Source: Methylobacterium sp. DB0501
GTDB lineage: Bacteria; Pseudomonadota; Alphaproteobacteria; Rhizobiales; Beijerinckiaceae
DNA length: 64,000 nucleotides
NCBI RefSeq assembly: GCF_011043735.1
Contig: NZ_JAAKGV010000010.1
Coordinates: 124,001 to 188,000 of the forward strand
Direction of reading: 5' to 3'
Shown: positions 40,566 through 49,517 of the stretch, in pieces
Layout: each line of letters starts with the position of its first letter
How positions within the stretch are numbered: position 1 is the stretch's first letter
Notes under the pieces: model-generated
The model's input: the letters and a program-made list of their open reading frames with translations, nothing else
What the model was told of the DNA's origin: nothing
Database searches by the model: none
Made by a program: the position numbers and the translations under genes

Positions 40566-40922
40566 ATGGGTTCACAGACGGCCATCGGGACGCGCGGGAC
40601 CGCGCACGGGCGCGACATGACCCTGCGCGAAGCGGAAGACCGGCTCATCGCCCTCGAAGCGTTGACGACCGAGCTGATCCGGGCCCTTCGCGGCGCCGGG
40701 GTGCTGCGGGAGACGCAAGCGGAGGCGCTGCTCGACCGGGTCGAGGAGCTGATGACCGGCCGGCCGGGCGCCACCTTCGCGGCCCAGCAGCTCGCCGCCG
40801 CCGCCGACCCGCAGGGTCCGGGGCCGCAGGGCCTCGGTGACGACGACGCCACGCCGGAGGCCCATCTCTGCGCCAGCTTCCGCCGGATCCTGTACGGGCG
40901 CGAGGACACTGCCGGCCCGTAG
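40566..40922 (+). CDS. Small helical hypothetical protein
   Basis: 118 residues from ATG 40566 or, with an equally plausible start, 101 from ATG 40617 (MTLREAEDRLIALEALTTEL). The centre is an amphipathic helix pair (ALTTELIRALRGAGVLRETQ, ALLDRVEELM) followed by a Pro/Gly-rich tail. Hydrophilic, no signal or membrane segment, no known domain. Neighbours give no functional clue. Confidence 0.5.
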   Translation: MGSQTAIGTRGTAHGRDMTLREAEDRLIALEALTTELIRALRGAGVLRETQAEALLDRVEELMTGRPGATFAAQQLAAAADPQGPGPQGLGDDDATPEAHLCASFRRILYGREDTAGP

Positions 40923-40974
40923 CGCGCCGGACCCACGCAACACGCCACGCAATCCTGCGGACATCCCCCGCCGC

Positions 40975-41040
40975 TAGAGCATCGTCGGACGAAGCGGATA
41001 CCGGTTCGTCGCAGAAGATGCGGCACGAGCAAAGCTCGCG
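40975..41040. repeat. Rhizobiales-type palindromic intergenic repeat
   Basis: The text AGAGCATCGTCGGACGAAGC followed by GGATACCGGTTCGTCGCAGA and AGATGC has the pattern of the widespread AGAGCAT...ACCGGTT...AGATGC palindrome of Hyphomicrobiales genomes: GCATC and GATGC at the ends, CGACGAA-type complementarity inside. Non-coding, folds into a stem. Confidence 0.5.
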
Positions 41041-41125
41041 AGCAGCGTTCGATGGCAAGGCGATCGGGCGCTGCTCTCGCGGCGGCGTTCCGGCCGAAGA
41101 GCCGGGACGCCGCGAAGGGGGAAAG

Positions 41126-41503
41126 ATGACGAGATCGACCGGCCCGTGGACGGGCCTCGTGGTGCGCGGCCTCCTGACGGCCGTCTTCCTGGTGGCGGCC
41201 GGCATGAAGCTCGCCGCCGTGCCGTTCGAGGTCGAGGGCTTCGCGCGCTTCGGCTATCCCCTCTGGTTCCTGTACGCGGTCGGTGCGGCGCAGGCGCTCG
41301 GCGCCGTGATGCTGTGGGTCCGCGGCACGGCCGTCTACGGCGCGCTGCTCATCGCCGCCATCATGGTCGGCGCGGTGGTGAGCCATCTGCGGGCCGGCGA
41401 CGCGCCGGCGATGGCGCTCCCCGCCCTGGTCCTGCTCGCCCTGGCGGCCGGCCTCGCCTATGCGCGGCGCGGCGAGCTCCGGCCGGCGGCGCTGCCGGCC
41501 TGA
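41126..41503 (+). CDS. DoxX-like membrane protein
   Basis: 125 residues from ATG 41126 with AAGGGGGAAAG upstream. Four hydrophobic segments: VVRGLLTAVFLVAAGMKLAA, LWFLYAVGAAQALGAVMLWV, YGALLIAAIMVGAVVSHL and LPALVLLALAAGLAYA. The AAGMKL turn and four-helix layout are those of the DoxX/DoxX_2 family, of mostly unknown role in the inner membrane. Single gene converging on the HerA-like gene. Confidence 0.75.
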   Translation: MTRSTGPWTGLVVRGLLTAVFLVAAGMKLAAVPFEVEGFARFGYPLWFLYAVGAAQALGAVMLWVRGTAVYGALLIAAIMVGAVVSHLRAGDAPAMALPALVLLALAAGLAYARRGELRPAALPA

Positions 41504-41524
41504 TCCTCCCTCGTCCGCTCTCGG

Positions 41525-43033
41525 CTACTCCGCGGCGAAGAGGCCGGCGGGCTCCTCCGCCGCGCCCTTCGGGTTGCCGGGAGCGGTCTCGCAGCCCAGA
41601 GCCGGCAGCGCGACGACGCGGTTGCCGCGGAAATCGGTGCGGCACACCGCGGCGCCCCGGCTCTCGACATAGGCGAGCAACCGCCGCGCCCGGCCCGGCG
41701 AGCGCGAGCCGATGGCCCGGGCGAGCGCGTCGTCGGAAGGGCACGGGGCACCGGCGCGGGCGGCCCGCGCCAGCAGCAGGAACAGGCCCTGCACCTCCTC
41801 CGGCAGGCCGGCGCAGGCGGCCATCACGGCCTCCGCCTCGTCACCGTCGGCCGCCTCGCCGTCGACGCCGGCCCGCGCGATGGCGAGCCGCCGGCGGAAG
41901 CGGCCGAGATCGAGGGGCTCGCCGGGCAGCCGGCGCATCCGGCAGCGCACCAGGAAGTCCTGGTAGAGCACGGCGATCGGGTGGTGAGCGCCGTCCGGAT
42001 CGGCGGCGATCTCGCGCAGGATGTCGGCGAGCGCCGCGTCCCGGTCCGCCTCGCTCATGCTCGGGGCCACCTCGACCGGCTCCGGCGGGCGGTACTGGGC
42101 GAGTTGCTGCAGGAGATCGGTGGGCGTTGCCCGCGGCGCCGGGGCCGGGCGGGGAGCGGGCATCCAGGCCACCTCGCTCTCGGTCGGCGTCAGGATCAGC
42201 TCGCGAAGGTCGTCGCCGGCGGCCGGGCTCGGCAGCGGCACGAGCTTGGGGCTCGACGAGCGCGCCGAGGTCGCCACCGGCCCGATGGCGATCGGCAGCG
42301 GGCGCTTCGACAGCGCGGGCCCGAGCGCGATGAAGTGGCCGCGCTCGAGATCGCGAAAACTCTCGGCCTGGCGGCGCTCGAGGCCGAGGAGGTCGGCGGC
42401 CCGCGCCATGTCGATGTCGAGGAAGGTGCGGCCCATCAGGAAGTTCGACGCTTCCGCCGCGACGTTCTTGGCGAGCTTGGCGAGGCGCTGGGTCGCGATG
42501 ATGCCGGCAAGCCCCCGCTTGCGGCCGCGGCACATCAGGTTGGTCATCGCGCCGAGCGACGCCTTGCGGGCCTCGTCCGAGACCTCGCCGGCGGCGGCCG
42601 GCGCGAAGAGCTGCGCCTCGTCGACCACCACGAGCACCGGGTACCAATGGTCGCGCTCGGCCTCGAACAGGCCGCCCAGGAAGGCCGCCGCCGCGCGCAT
42701 CTGCGCCTCGACGTCGAGGCTCTCCAGGGTCAGCACCACCGAGACCCGGTGCGCCCGCACCCGGGCGGCGATCCGCTGGAGATCGGCCTCGCCGTGGTCG
42801 CCCTCGACCACGACGTGGCCGTGGGCCTCCGCCAGGGTGACGAAATCGCCCTCGGGGTCGATCACCACCTGCTGCACGTGCGGCGCGCTCTGCTCCAGCA
42901 GGCGGCGCAGGAGGTGCGACTTGCCCGAGCCGGAGTTGCCCTGGACCAGCAGGCGGGTCGCCAGCAACTCCTCCAGGTCGAGGGCGGCCGGCCGGCCGCC
43001 GCTCGCCACCCCCATCTCGACGCTGATCGTCAT
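41525..43033 (-). CDS. HerA/DUF87-like ATP-binding protein
   Basis: 502 residues from ATG 43033. Walker A at about 36 (LLVQGNSGSGKSHLLRRLLE), Walker B PVLVVVDEAQLFAP, Arg-rich sensor region NLMCRGRKRGLAGIIATQR and FLMGRTFLDIDMARAADLLG, all as in HerA/FtsK-type bacterial ATPases. The C-terminal 150 residues are helical and unassigned. HerA proteins act in DNA end processing with NurA or in defence with SIR2-type partners; no such partner gene is next to it here. Cytoplasmic. Confidence 0.85.
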   Translation of the reverse strand: MTISVEMGVASGGRPAALDLEELLATRLLVQGNSGSGKSHLLRRLLEQSAPHVQQVVIDPEGDFVTLAEAHGHVVVEGDHGEADLQRIAARVRAHRVSVVLTLESLDVEAQMRAAAAFLGGLFEAERDHWYPVLVVVDEAQLFAPAAAGEVSDEARKASLGAMTNLMCRGRKRGLAGIIATQRLAKLAKNVAAEASNFLMGRTFLDIDMARAADLLGLERRQAESFRDLERGHFIALGPALSKRPLPIAIGPVATSARSSSPKLVPLPSPAAGDDLRELILTPTESEVAWMPAPRPAPAPRATPTDLLQQLAQYRPPEPVEVAPSMSEADRDAALADILREIAADPDGAHHPIAVLYQDFLVRCRMRRLPGEPLDLGRFRRRLAIARAGVDGEAADGDEAEAVMAACAGLPEEVQGLFLLLARAARAGAPCPSDDALARAIGSRSPGRARRLLAYVESRGAAVCRTDFRGNRVVALPALGCETAPGNPKGAAEEPAGLFAAE

Positions 43034-43149
43034 CTCGGCTCCCTGCGATGCCACGACTCGTAACACGGCCGGGGCGCTCCCGATCCGTGTCACCCGCAGG
43101 GGTCCACAGGGGAGTGGTCCACAAGGAGTGGTCCGGGGGGACGTCGGCG

Positions 43150-43839
43150 TCAGCCGGAGACCAGCGCCCTCGACCCCTCCCCCATCCGCTCGAGCATCCG
43201 CCGGCGCCACGCCTCGACCGGGTCGTCGGGTTCGAGGAGGGCGAGCGCGCTGACGCCGCGGGCCCACAGGAAGGCGCCCATCACCGCGTGATCGGCGTAG
43301 AGCGGGGCTTCGCCGCCGAGGAAAGCCTGCGCCCGCAGCACCGTGCGGACCGGCGCGAGCGTGCGCCGGAATGCGGCGAGCTGCGCCTCCGGATCGGGGC
43401 AGACCGCCTCCAGGGGCTTGCCGAACCGGGCCTCGCGGCTCTTCCGGAAATAGGCCTGGTCGGGTGCGGCGAGGTGGCGGTGGATGTCGAGGAGGAGGAG
43501 CGGCACCAGGCTCACGTGCAGCACCTGGTCGGTCCAGGCGACGTGGAAGCGGGTCAGCGCCGCCCCTGCCGGCCCGCCGAACAGCGACGGCCGGTCCGGA
43601 TGGGCCGCCTCCAGATGGGCCGCGATGACCGACGACTCAGCGATCGCCCGCCCGTCCTCGACCAGCACCGGCACCTTGTCCGAGCCCGAGAAGGCGAGCG
43701 CGTCGGTCTCGGTGAAGCGCCAGGGCCGGCCTTCGAAGGGAAGGCCCTTGTGCTCCAGGGCGAGGCGGATGCGCCAGCAGAATGGGCTGAAGCGCCGGTC
43801 CGGATCGGCGGCGGCGAGTTCGTAGAGCACGCGGGTCAA
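43150..43839 (-). CDS. Glutathione S-transferase-family protein
   Basis: About 230 residues. N-terminal thioredoxin fold: VLYELAAADPDRRFSPFCWR with LALEHKGLPFE, cis-Pro in SGSDKVPVLVEDGRAIAESS; C-terminal helical domain with LYADHAVMGAFLWARGVSAL. The start is uncertain: TTG 43839 has a perfect GGAGGAAG 6 bases upstream and is chosen; GTG 43830 and ATG 43878 are in the same frame. Single gene. Confidence 0.82.
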   Translation of the reverse strand: MTRVLYELAAADPDRRFSPFCWRIRLALEHKGLPFEGRPWRFTETDALAFSGSDKVPVLVEDGRAIAESSVIAAHLEAAHPDRPSLFGGPAGAALTRFHVAWTDQVLHVSLVPLLLLDIHRHLAAPDQAYFRKSREARFGKPLEAVCPDPEAQLAAFRRTLAPVRTVLRAQAFLGGEAPLYADHAVMGAFLWARGVSALALLEPDDPVEAWRRRMLERMGEGSRALVSG

Positions 43840-44163
43840 AGGCGCTTCCTCCGGCGCGGCGCCCTCGGCAGGGGGCATCGGCGCGCGGAACGGATGATAG
43901 GGCCTGCGCCCGGTCCGGGCACCTCCGAATGCGTCGGGCGCCGGCCGACACGACGGATCATGTCCTCTTGAGGCTATGTGAGACGCCGCTCGATCCCATC
44001 GCGAACGAGCCCACCACGATTCAGCCTGACGCGTTCTCCCGAACCGAGGGCTGTCAGTACCCCTCTCCGCTTTCCCGGACGATGGCAGCGTCGGCGGACG
44101 AAGATGCGGGAGAGAGAGAATGGCTCACGACGGGCCATCCTGCGACGGACAGGGCTCCGGCCC
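43840..44163. other. Intergenic region, no gene recognised
   Basis: About 320 bases between the GST start and the TadD-like stop, both on the minus strand. A mildly AT-rich patch around 43955-44040 may hold the GST promoter. No terminator hairpin or credible ORF. Confidence 0.45.
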
Positions 44164-45039
44164 TCAGAGCGCGGAGGCCGCCACCTGCGGATGCGCCGGC
44201 CGGCCCGCAGCCTTCTCGCCGCCGGCCTTCTCGGCGGACCGGATCGCCTTCCAGGCATTCGGCTGGGCGACGAAGGCGCGGAGCGCCGCGACGTTCTGCG
44301 CCGCCTCGGCCGGGCCGAGATCGCGGGTGAGGACCTGCTCGGCCTCGCCGAAGCGGCCCTGGAGCCCGAGGACCAGGGCGAGGTTCTGGCGCACCCGGTC
44401 GTCGGCGCGGGGATCGGTGCTGGCCTGGCGCAGGGTGGATTCGGCCTCGGGCAGGCGCTTGGCCAGCGCGTAGGACAGGCCGAGATTCGACAGGACCGCC
44501 GGCTCGCCGGGCACGATCTTCAGTGCCGCCTCGTAGTAGCGCTGGGCCTGGACGTGATCGCCCATCTGGTCGGCCACCGCGCCTTGCGCCGAAAGCACGC
44601 GCCAGTCCGGGTTGGCGGGGGAATGCGCGTTGCGCAGGACCTCGGCGGCTTCCGTGAAGCGGCCGACCTCGGCCAGGCTCTTGCCGTAGGCGGCGAGCAC
44701 CGCCGGGTTCCTCGGGTTGCGCAGCGCCGCCTGCTGCAGCACCGCGGCGGCCTGGGCGCCCTGGTCGGTCGCCCGCAGGGCCTGGGCGTAGGCCATGGCG
44801 GTGCCGGTATCGGCGGGGTCCCGGGTGTAGCGCTCGGCGAGCCGTCCGACGTCGCGCCGAGCCGTGCTCCGCGGGGCGCTGGCGTCGATCGAGCCGGTGG
44901 TCAGGGGATTGCCGGTGAGAGGGTTGCGCGACAGGCAGCCCGAGGCCATCAGCGCCACCAATCCCGCCAGGGCGAGCCGCCGCAAGGGGCTCGCCGAGGC
45001 GCTCGGGCGGACGGGACGGGTCTCGACGGTCGCGGGCAT
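44164..45039 (-). CDS. TadD-like tetratricopeptide lipoprotein
   Basis: 291 residues from ATG 45039 with GGAGAGG upstream. Lipoprotein signal with lipobox around LVALMASGCLS (Cys about 35). TPR units run from about 65 to 235: TGTAMAYAQALRATDQGAQA, PAVLAAYGKSLAEVGRFTEA, WRVLSAQGAVADQMGDHVQA and VLSNLGLSYALAKRLPEAES. This is the layout of TadD, the pilotin-like assembly factor of Flp/Tad pili, but no other tad genes are in the window, so it may be a stand-alone TPR lipoprotein. Confidence 0.75.
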   Translation of the reverse strand: MPATVETRPVRPSASASPLRRLALAGLVALMASGCLSRNPLTGNPLTTGSIDASAPRSTARRDVGRLAERYTRDPADTGTAMAYAQALRATDQGAQAAAVLQQAALRNPRNPAVLAAYGKSLAEVGRFTEAAEVLRNAHSPANPDWRVLSAQGAVADQMGDHVQAQRYYEAALKIVPGEPAVLSNLGLSYALAKRLPEAESTLRQASTDPRADDRVRQNLALVLGLQGRFGEAEQVLTRDLGPAEAAQNVAALRAFVAQPNAWKAIRSAEKAGGEKAAGRPAHPQVAASAL

Positions 45040-45129
45040 CGGCCTCTCCGGGGACGGACCTGGGATGGCTGACCCCGCTCCCACGGCCCTCGATGAGTCC
45101 GGTGGTAGGTCGTTAACCCTAACCCGTCG

Positions 45130-45312
45130 TTAACGCTGGGGCGTGCCGGACGGCGTGGCCTCCGGAGCCGGCGGCGGCGTCTCGGCGGCGCCCCGGTCGG
45201 TGCCGGTGCCGTGGCGGCTCGGCGTCGCCGGGCCGTCGTGGCGGCTGCCATCCTCGACGCCGATCGTCTCGCAGCGCTCCAGCGGGTTGATGGGCTTGAG
45301 GTCCTCGGCCAT
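45130..45312 (-). CDS. Small hydrophilic hypothetical protein
   Basis: 60 residues from ATG 45312 with AGAAGGACA upstream. MAEDLKPINPLERCETIGVE then a Thr/Pro/Gly-rich disordered tail. No domain recognised; the GC3 pattern and RBS support a real gene. Lies between the divergent aminopeptidase gene and the TadD-like gene. Confidence 0.5.
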   Translation of the reverse strand: MAEDLKPINPLERCETIGVEDGSRHDGPATPSRHGTGTDRGAAETPPPAPEATPSGTPQR

Positions 45313-45452
45313 GGCATGTCCTTCTCAGTCGGCGGTGTCGGGTCCTGGGTGACGCCGCAGGCCCGCCGGTGTTCCCGGCCGGCGCCCGGATTGACAACCG
45401 GTCCGGTTTGCCTCCCCCATCCGGCAATGGCTGTGCGCGTCGAAGGAAAGGG

Positions 45453-46856
45453 ATGCCCCGCGTGACCACGCTCCTGCCCGCGACCGAGGATGCCGTCCCG
45501 ATCCGCTGCGTCGACGCCGCCGGCTGGCCGGCCGTTGCGGCCGAGCTGCCGCCGCTCGCCGCCGCCTTCGCGGGCGCCAGCGGGTTCGAGGCCAAGCCCG
45601 GGCGCATCGCCCTGCTGCCAGGGCCGGACGGGGCGCTGGCGACCGTGCTGTTCGGGGTCGAGGCCGGCGAGCGGGCCGATCCGTTCGCCGTCGGGCGCCT
45701 GCCCGACGCCCTGCCCGAGGGCGCCTACCGCCTGGAAAACCTGCCGGGAGATCCGGCGCTCGCGGCTCTGGCCTGGCAGCTCTCGGGCTACCGCTTCGGC
45801 CACTACCGCGACCGGCCGGCGCCCAGGGCCCGCCTGGTGGCGCCCGCCGGCATCGATGCCGGCGAGATCGACCGCACCGCGCGGGCGGTCGCCGCCGGCC
45901 GCGACCTCGTCAATACCCCGGCGAACGATCTCGGCCCGGCGGAGATCGAAGCGGCGGCCCGCGCCCTCGCCGAGCGCTTCGGTGCCGCGTGCAATGTGGT
46001 CTCGGGCGAGGCCCTGGCGCGCGGTTTCCCGCTCATCGCCGCGGTCGGCCGGGCCTCGCCGCGGGCGCCGCGCCTGATCGACCTGAGCTGGGGCGAGGCG
46101 GATGCGCCGCGGGTGACCCTCGTCGGCAAGGGCGTGGTGTTCGACACCGGCGGCCTCGACATCAAGCCCTCGGCGGCGATGCTCCTGATGAAGAAGGACA
46201 TGGCCGGCGCCGCGGTGGCGCTGGCCGTGGCCGAGATGGTGATGGGGGCCGGCCTTCGCGTCCGCCTGCGGGTGCTGATCCCGACGGTCGAGAACGCGAT
46301 CAACGGCGAGGCCTTCCGGCCCGGCGACGTGCTGGCGAGCCGCAAGGGTCTCACGGTCGAGATCGGCAACACCGACGCCGAAGGCCGCCTGATCCTGGCC
46401 GACGCGCTCGCGCTCGCCGACGAGGAGGCGCCGGACCTCGTCTTCGACTTCGCCACCCTGACGGGGGCGGCCCGCGTGGCGCTCGGCCCCGACCTGCCGG
46501 CCCTGTTCACCGAGGACGACGCCCTGGCCGGCGAGCTTGCCGCCGCGGGCCTGTCCGTCAACGATCCGGTCTGGCGCATGCCGCTCTGGGGGCCCTACGC
46601 CGCCCTGCTCGATTCGAAGGTCGCCGACCTCAACAACGTCTCGGGCGGCCCCTTCGCCGGCGCCGTGACGGCGGCCCTGTTCCTGCGCCGCTTCGCCACG
46701 AAGGCCAGGGCGCATGTCCACCTCGACCTCTACGGCTGGAACCCGGGCACCAAGCCCGGCCGGCCGGAGGGCGGCGAGGTGCAGACGGCGCGCCTCGTCT
46801 ACGCCCTCCTGAAGGCGCGCTACGCGGTGCCGAGCGAGGCCCGCTCCGCCTCGTAG
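45453..46856 (+). CDS. Leucyl aminopeptidase family (M17) peptidase
   Basis: 467 residues from ATG 45453 with GAAGGAAAGG upstream. The catalytic domain has VGKGVVFDTGGLDIKPSAAM, MKKDMAGAAVALAVAEM and the M17 signature NTDAEGRLILADAL with its metal Asp/Glu, then FATLTGAARVALG. The N-terminal third is the short divergent M17 regulatory domain. A Zn/Mn cytosolic exopeptidase. Its last 37 bases overlap, on the opposite strand, the end of the EcsC gene. Confidence 0.92.
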   Translation: MPRVTTLLPATEDAVPIRCVDAAGWPAVAAELPPLAAAFAGASGFEAKPGRIALLPGPDGALATVLFGVEAGERADPFAVGRLPDALPEGAYRLENLPGDPALAALAWQLSGYRFGHYRDRPAPRARLVAPAGIDAGEIDRTARAVAAGRDLVNTPANDLGPAEIEAAARALAERFGAACNVVSGEALARGFPLIAAVGRASPRAPRLIDLSWGEADAPRVTLVGKGVVFDTGGLDIKPSAAMLLMKKDMAGAAVALAVAEMVMGAGLRVRLRVLIPTVENAINGEAFRPGDVLASRKGLTVEIGNTDAEGRLILADALALADEEAPDLVFDFATLTGAARVALGPDLPALFTEDDALAGELAAAGLSVNDPVWRMPLWGPYAALLDSKVADLNNVSGGPFAGAVTAALFLRRFATKARAHVHLDLYGWNPGTKPGRPEGGEVQTARLVYALLKARYAVPSEARSAS

Positions 46857-47806
46857 GCCTCGCGCACGAGCGCCTTGCCGTAGCGGCGCTCCAGGCGCCG
46901 CACGGTGAAGTGGCCGCGGGCGATGGCCTGGAAATGGTCCATGAAGGCGGTGTTGACCGCGGCCCCGCCGATGGCGCCGAGCACCGGTACCGCCTGGGCG
47001 GCGAGCTTCTGCGACACCACGCCCCCGAAGCGGGCGCCGACCTGGCCGGCGAAGCGCATCAGCGCCGGCGCGCTCTCGTCGAGGAGGCCGCGGCCGGCGG
47101 CGTAACGGGCGGCCTCCGACATCGCCTTGGCGAGCGCGCCGCGCACCGCGAAATAGCCGCTCTCGGCGGCGTTGCCGCCCGATCTGTCTCCTTGCCCATC
47201 GCCTTGCGTCGGGCCGCGGCCGCCGAGGGCGAAGACCTGCATGCAGGCGAGCGCGGCCTCCGGATCCGCCAGATCCTCGCCCTCGCGCTGGGCGATCTCG
47301 GCGATCGAGCGCAGCATCAGGGTGGTGGAGAGCGGCAATTCGACGGCCAGAGTCGTGATCCCGAAGGCGCCGCCGATCGCGCCCGATACCGCCGCCAGCG
47401 CCTTGTGGCCGCGGTCGCCGGGCGGGAAGCGTTCGAGGAGGTCCATCGCGCGGCTGCGCCAGGAGGCCGGCGACGACGGCGCGATGTCGGGGCCGAGCGG
47501 CACCAGCGCGGTGTCCTCCGACGCGGCCTCCGCCGCCTTGGGCAGGGTGGCGAGCGCCACGTGCAGGGCGCCGCGCATCGCCGTCTCGGTGGCGTGGCCG
47601 ACCGCGTCGACGACCGGCGCCGGCAGGGCTCGGGTGATCAGGTCGAGGGGGCCGCCGGCCATGGCCGACAGCCGGCCGGCGAGGCTCGGCCGCTCCAGGG
47701 CCTCGACCGCCCGGCGCAAGGCGCCGCGGTCCTCGGCGCTCAGGGGCTCCGGCGCCCCGAGCGGGACCGGGGACGGGACGGGCTCGACGGCGACGATCTC
47801 GGACAC
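46820..47806 (-). CDS. EcsC-family protein
   Basis: 328 residues from GTG 47806, with GGGAGC upstream. Helical, Ala-rich protein with KALAAVSGAIGGAFGITTLA, VELPLSTTLMLRSIAEIAQR, EDLADPEAALACMQVFALGG and the end VPVLGAIGGAAVNTAFMDHF, which define the EcsC family. Semi-amphipathic segments suggest membrane association. Role unknown, in Bacillus linked to the Ecs ABC exporter. Ends inside the 3' end of the aminopeptidase gene (37-base convergent overlap). Confidence 0.8.
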   Translation of the reverse strand: MSEIVAVEPVPSPVPLGAPEPLSAEDRGALRRAVEALERPSLAGRLSAMAGGPLDLITRALPAPVVDAVGHATETAMRGALHVALATLPKAAEAASEDTALVPLGPDIAPSSPASWRSRAMDLLERFPPGDRGHKALAAVSGAIGGAFGITTLAVELPLSTTLMLRSIAEIAQREGEDLADPEAALACMQVFALGGRGPTQGDGQGDRSGGNAAESGYFAVRGALAKAMSEAARYAAGRGLLDESAPALMRFAGQVGARFGGVVSQKLAAQAVPVLGAIGGAAVNTAFMDHFQAIARGHFTVRRLERRYGKALVREAYEAERASLGTA

Positions 47807-47892
47807 GGACGCTCCCTCGCGGACGATCAGCGGCTTTCCGGGACTAAAGCTGGGGCGCCGGGTGCCGGTTCCGCAAGGGGCGACGCGCGCCC

Positions 47893-49263
47893 TCACGCAC
47901 GCGCCGTCAGTTCCTCCCGCGGCGCCGGCCCGGTCTCGCCGGGCAGCATCCTGAGGCCGAGGCACAGCACGGTCACCGGAATGCCGACGGCCGCGGTCAT
48001 CACGAAGAAGGTCGGATAGCCGAGGGATTCGACCGCGAAGCCCGAGAGGCCGCCGACGAACTTGCCCGGCAGGGCGTAGAGCGAGGAGAGCAGCGCGTAT
48101 TGCGTCGCCGCGAAGGCCGGCGAGGTCAGGCTCGACATGTAGGCGATGAGCGCGGTGCCCGCGAAGGCGCCGGCGAAATTGTCGATGCTGATGCTGGCCA
48201 CCAGCAGCGGCAGGTCGTGGCCGGCGAGGGCCAGCCAGGCGAACATCAGGTTGGAGGCGGACGCCGCGATCCCGCCGATGAGGAGCGCCGGGTAGAGCCC
48301 GAGGCGGCTCACCGCGATGCCGCCGGCAAAGGCCCCGGCGATGCCGATCCAGACGCCGTAGACCTTCGAGACCGTGGCGATCTCCGAGAGGGAGAACTTC
48401 ATGTCGATGTAGAGCGGGTTCGCCATGATGCCGGACACGATGTCGGGCAGGCGGTAGACGGTGATCAGCGCCAGGATCAGCGCCAGCCCCGGACCCTTGC
48501 GGCGCACGAGGTCGGCGAACGGATCGACCACCGCCTCGCGCAACGCAGGGCGCCAGCCGCGGCGGGCCCCGGGATGCTCGCCGGCATCCTCGCCGGGATC
48601 CTTGGCCGCCGCCTTCGGCGCCGCGAGGGTGCCGGCGATGGCGAGCAGCATCAGGGCCGCCATGCTGCCGTAGGCCGGGGCCCAGCCGAAGGCGTCGGCG
48701 GCGAAGAGCGCGCCGGCGCCGGCGCAGATCCGGGCGAGGCTGTAGCCGAGCTGGTAGGAGGCCAGCATCATGCCCTGGCGCTCGGTCGGGGCCGAATCGA
48801 TGCGCCAGCCGTCGACGACGATGTCCTGGGTCGCCGAGGCGAAGGCGATCACCAGGGCGCAGACCACCATGTAGCTCAGAGAGTTCGCCGGATCGCCCCG
48901 GCTCATCGCGATCAGGCCGGCCGCCACCGCCAGCTGCGCCGTCAGCATCCAGGCCCGCCGCCGGCCGAGGAGCCGCGACAGGACCGGCACGTCGAACCGG
49001 TCGATGACCGGCGCCCAGAGGAACTTCAGCGTGTAGGCGAGCGAGACGTAGCTCAGAAGCCCGATGCTCGACCGCTCGATGCCGGCGCTGCGCAGCCAGG
49101 CCGACAGGGTGGCGAAGACCAGGAGGATCGGCAGGCCGGCGCCGAAGCCGAGCACCAGCATCAAGGCCATGCGCCGGTCCGCCGCCACGTCCCGCAGGGT
49201 GGCGCGGGTGCGGGACAGCCAGCCCGCGCCCTGTCTCCCGGCCGTCGTCGTCATCGCGCTCAT
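47893..49263 (-). CDS. AmpG-like MFS permease (PAT family)
   Basis: 456 residues from ATG 49263 with GGGGGACG upstream. About twelve membrane segments. GFGAGLPILLVFATLSAWLR, SYVSLAYTLKFLWAPVIDRF and SATQDIVVDGWRIDSAPTER (the D-x-x-x-D-x-W-R motif) are typical of AmpG, which imports anhydromuropeptides for cell-wall recycling and beta-lactamase induction. No ampD or beta-lactamase gene is adjacent. Other PAT-family substrates are possible. Confidence 0.85.
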   Translation of the reverse strand: MSAMTTTAGRQGAGWLSRTRATLRDVAADRRMALMLVLGFGAGLPILLVFATLSAWLRSAGIERSSIGLLSYVSLAYTLKFLWAPVIDRFDVPVLSRLLGRRRAWMLTAQLAVAAGLIAMSRGDPANSLSYMVVCALVIAFASATQDIVVDGWRIDSAPTERQGMMLASYQLGYSLARICAGAGALFAADAFGWAPAYGSMAALMLLAIAGTLAAPKAAAKDPGEDAGEHPGARRGWRPALREAVVDPFADLVRRKGPGLALILALITVYRLPDIVSGIMANPLYIDMKFSLSEIATVSKVYGVWIGIAGAFAGGIAVSRLGLYPALLIGGIAASASNLMFAWLALAGHDLPLLVASISIDNFAGAFAGTALIAYMSSLTSPAFAATQYALLSSLYALPGKFVGGLSGFAVESLGYPTFFVMTAAVGIPVTVLCLGLRMLPGETGPAPREELTARA

Positions 49264-49517
49264 CGTCCCCCGAACCGTGGGAAAGCTCCCGGTGCCGCGC
49301 CCGGCCTCTGCCGTGCCTTCGGGCCGTACCCTTGGGCCGCGTACTCGACCCCAGGATGTGGGCGGCATCATGATGGACGAAGGATTAAGATTGCATCCAC
49401 CGGAGGTTACGCCACGGCCGGGAACCCCTCCCCCCGTCGCGGGTTCGCTGAACGGGACGGGGCCTAAAGGCCCCGCTCCGCCCCGGACCAACCGGAGCGG
49501 ACGCAGCACGCGGGCGG

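Noticed and set aside
41525..43033. HerA-like ATPase as part of a defence system
   Set aside because: No SIR2, NurA, DUF4297 or other effector gene lies beside it; neighbours are DoxX-like and GST genes. Kept as a plain HerA-like protein.
44164..45039. Full Tad pilus locus
   Set aside because: Only a TadD-like TPR lipoprotein is present; no tadA, tadB, tadC, rcpA or flp genes in the window.
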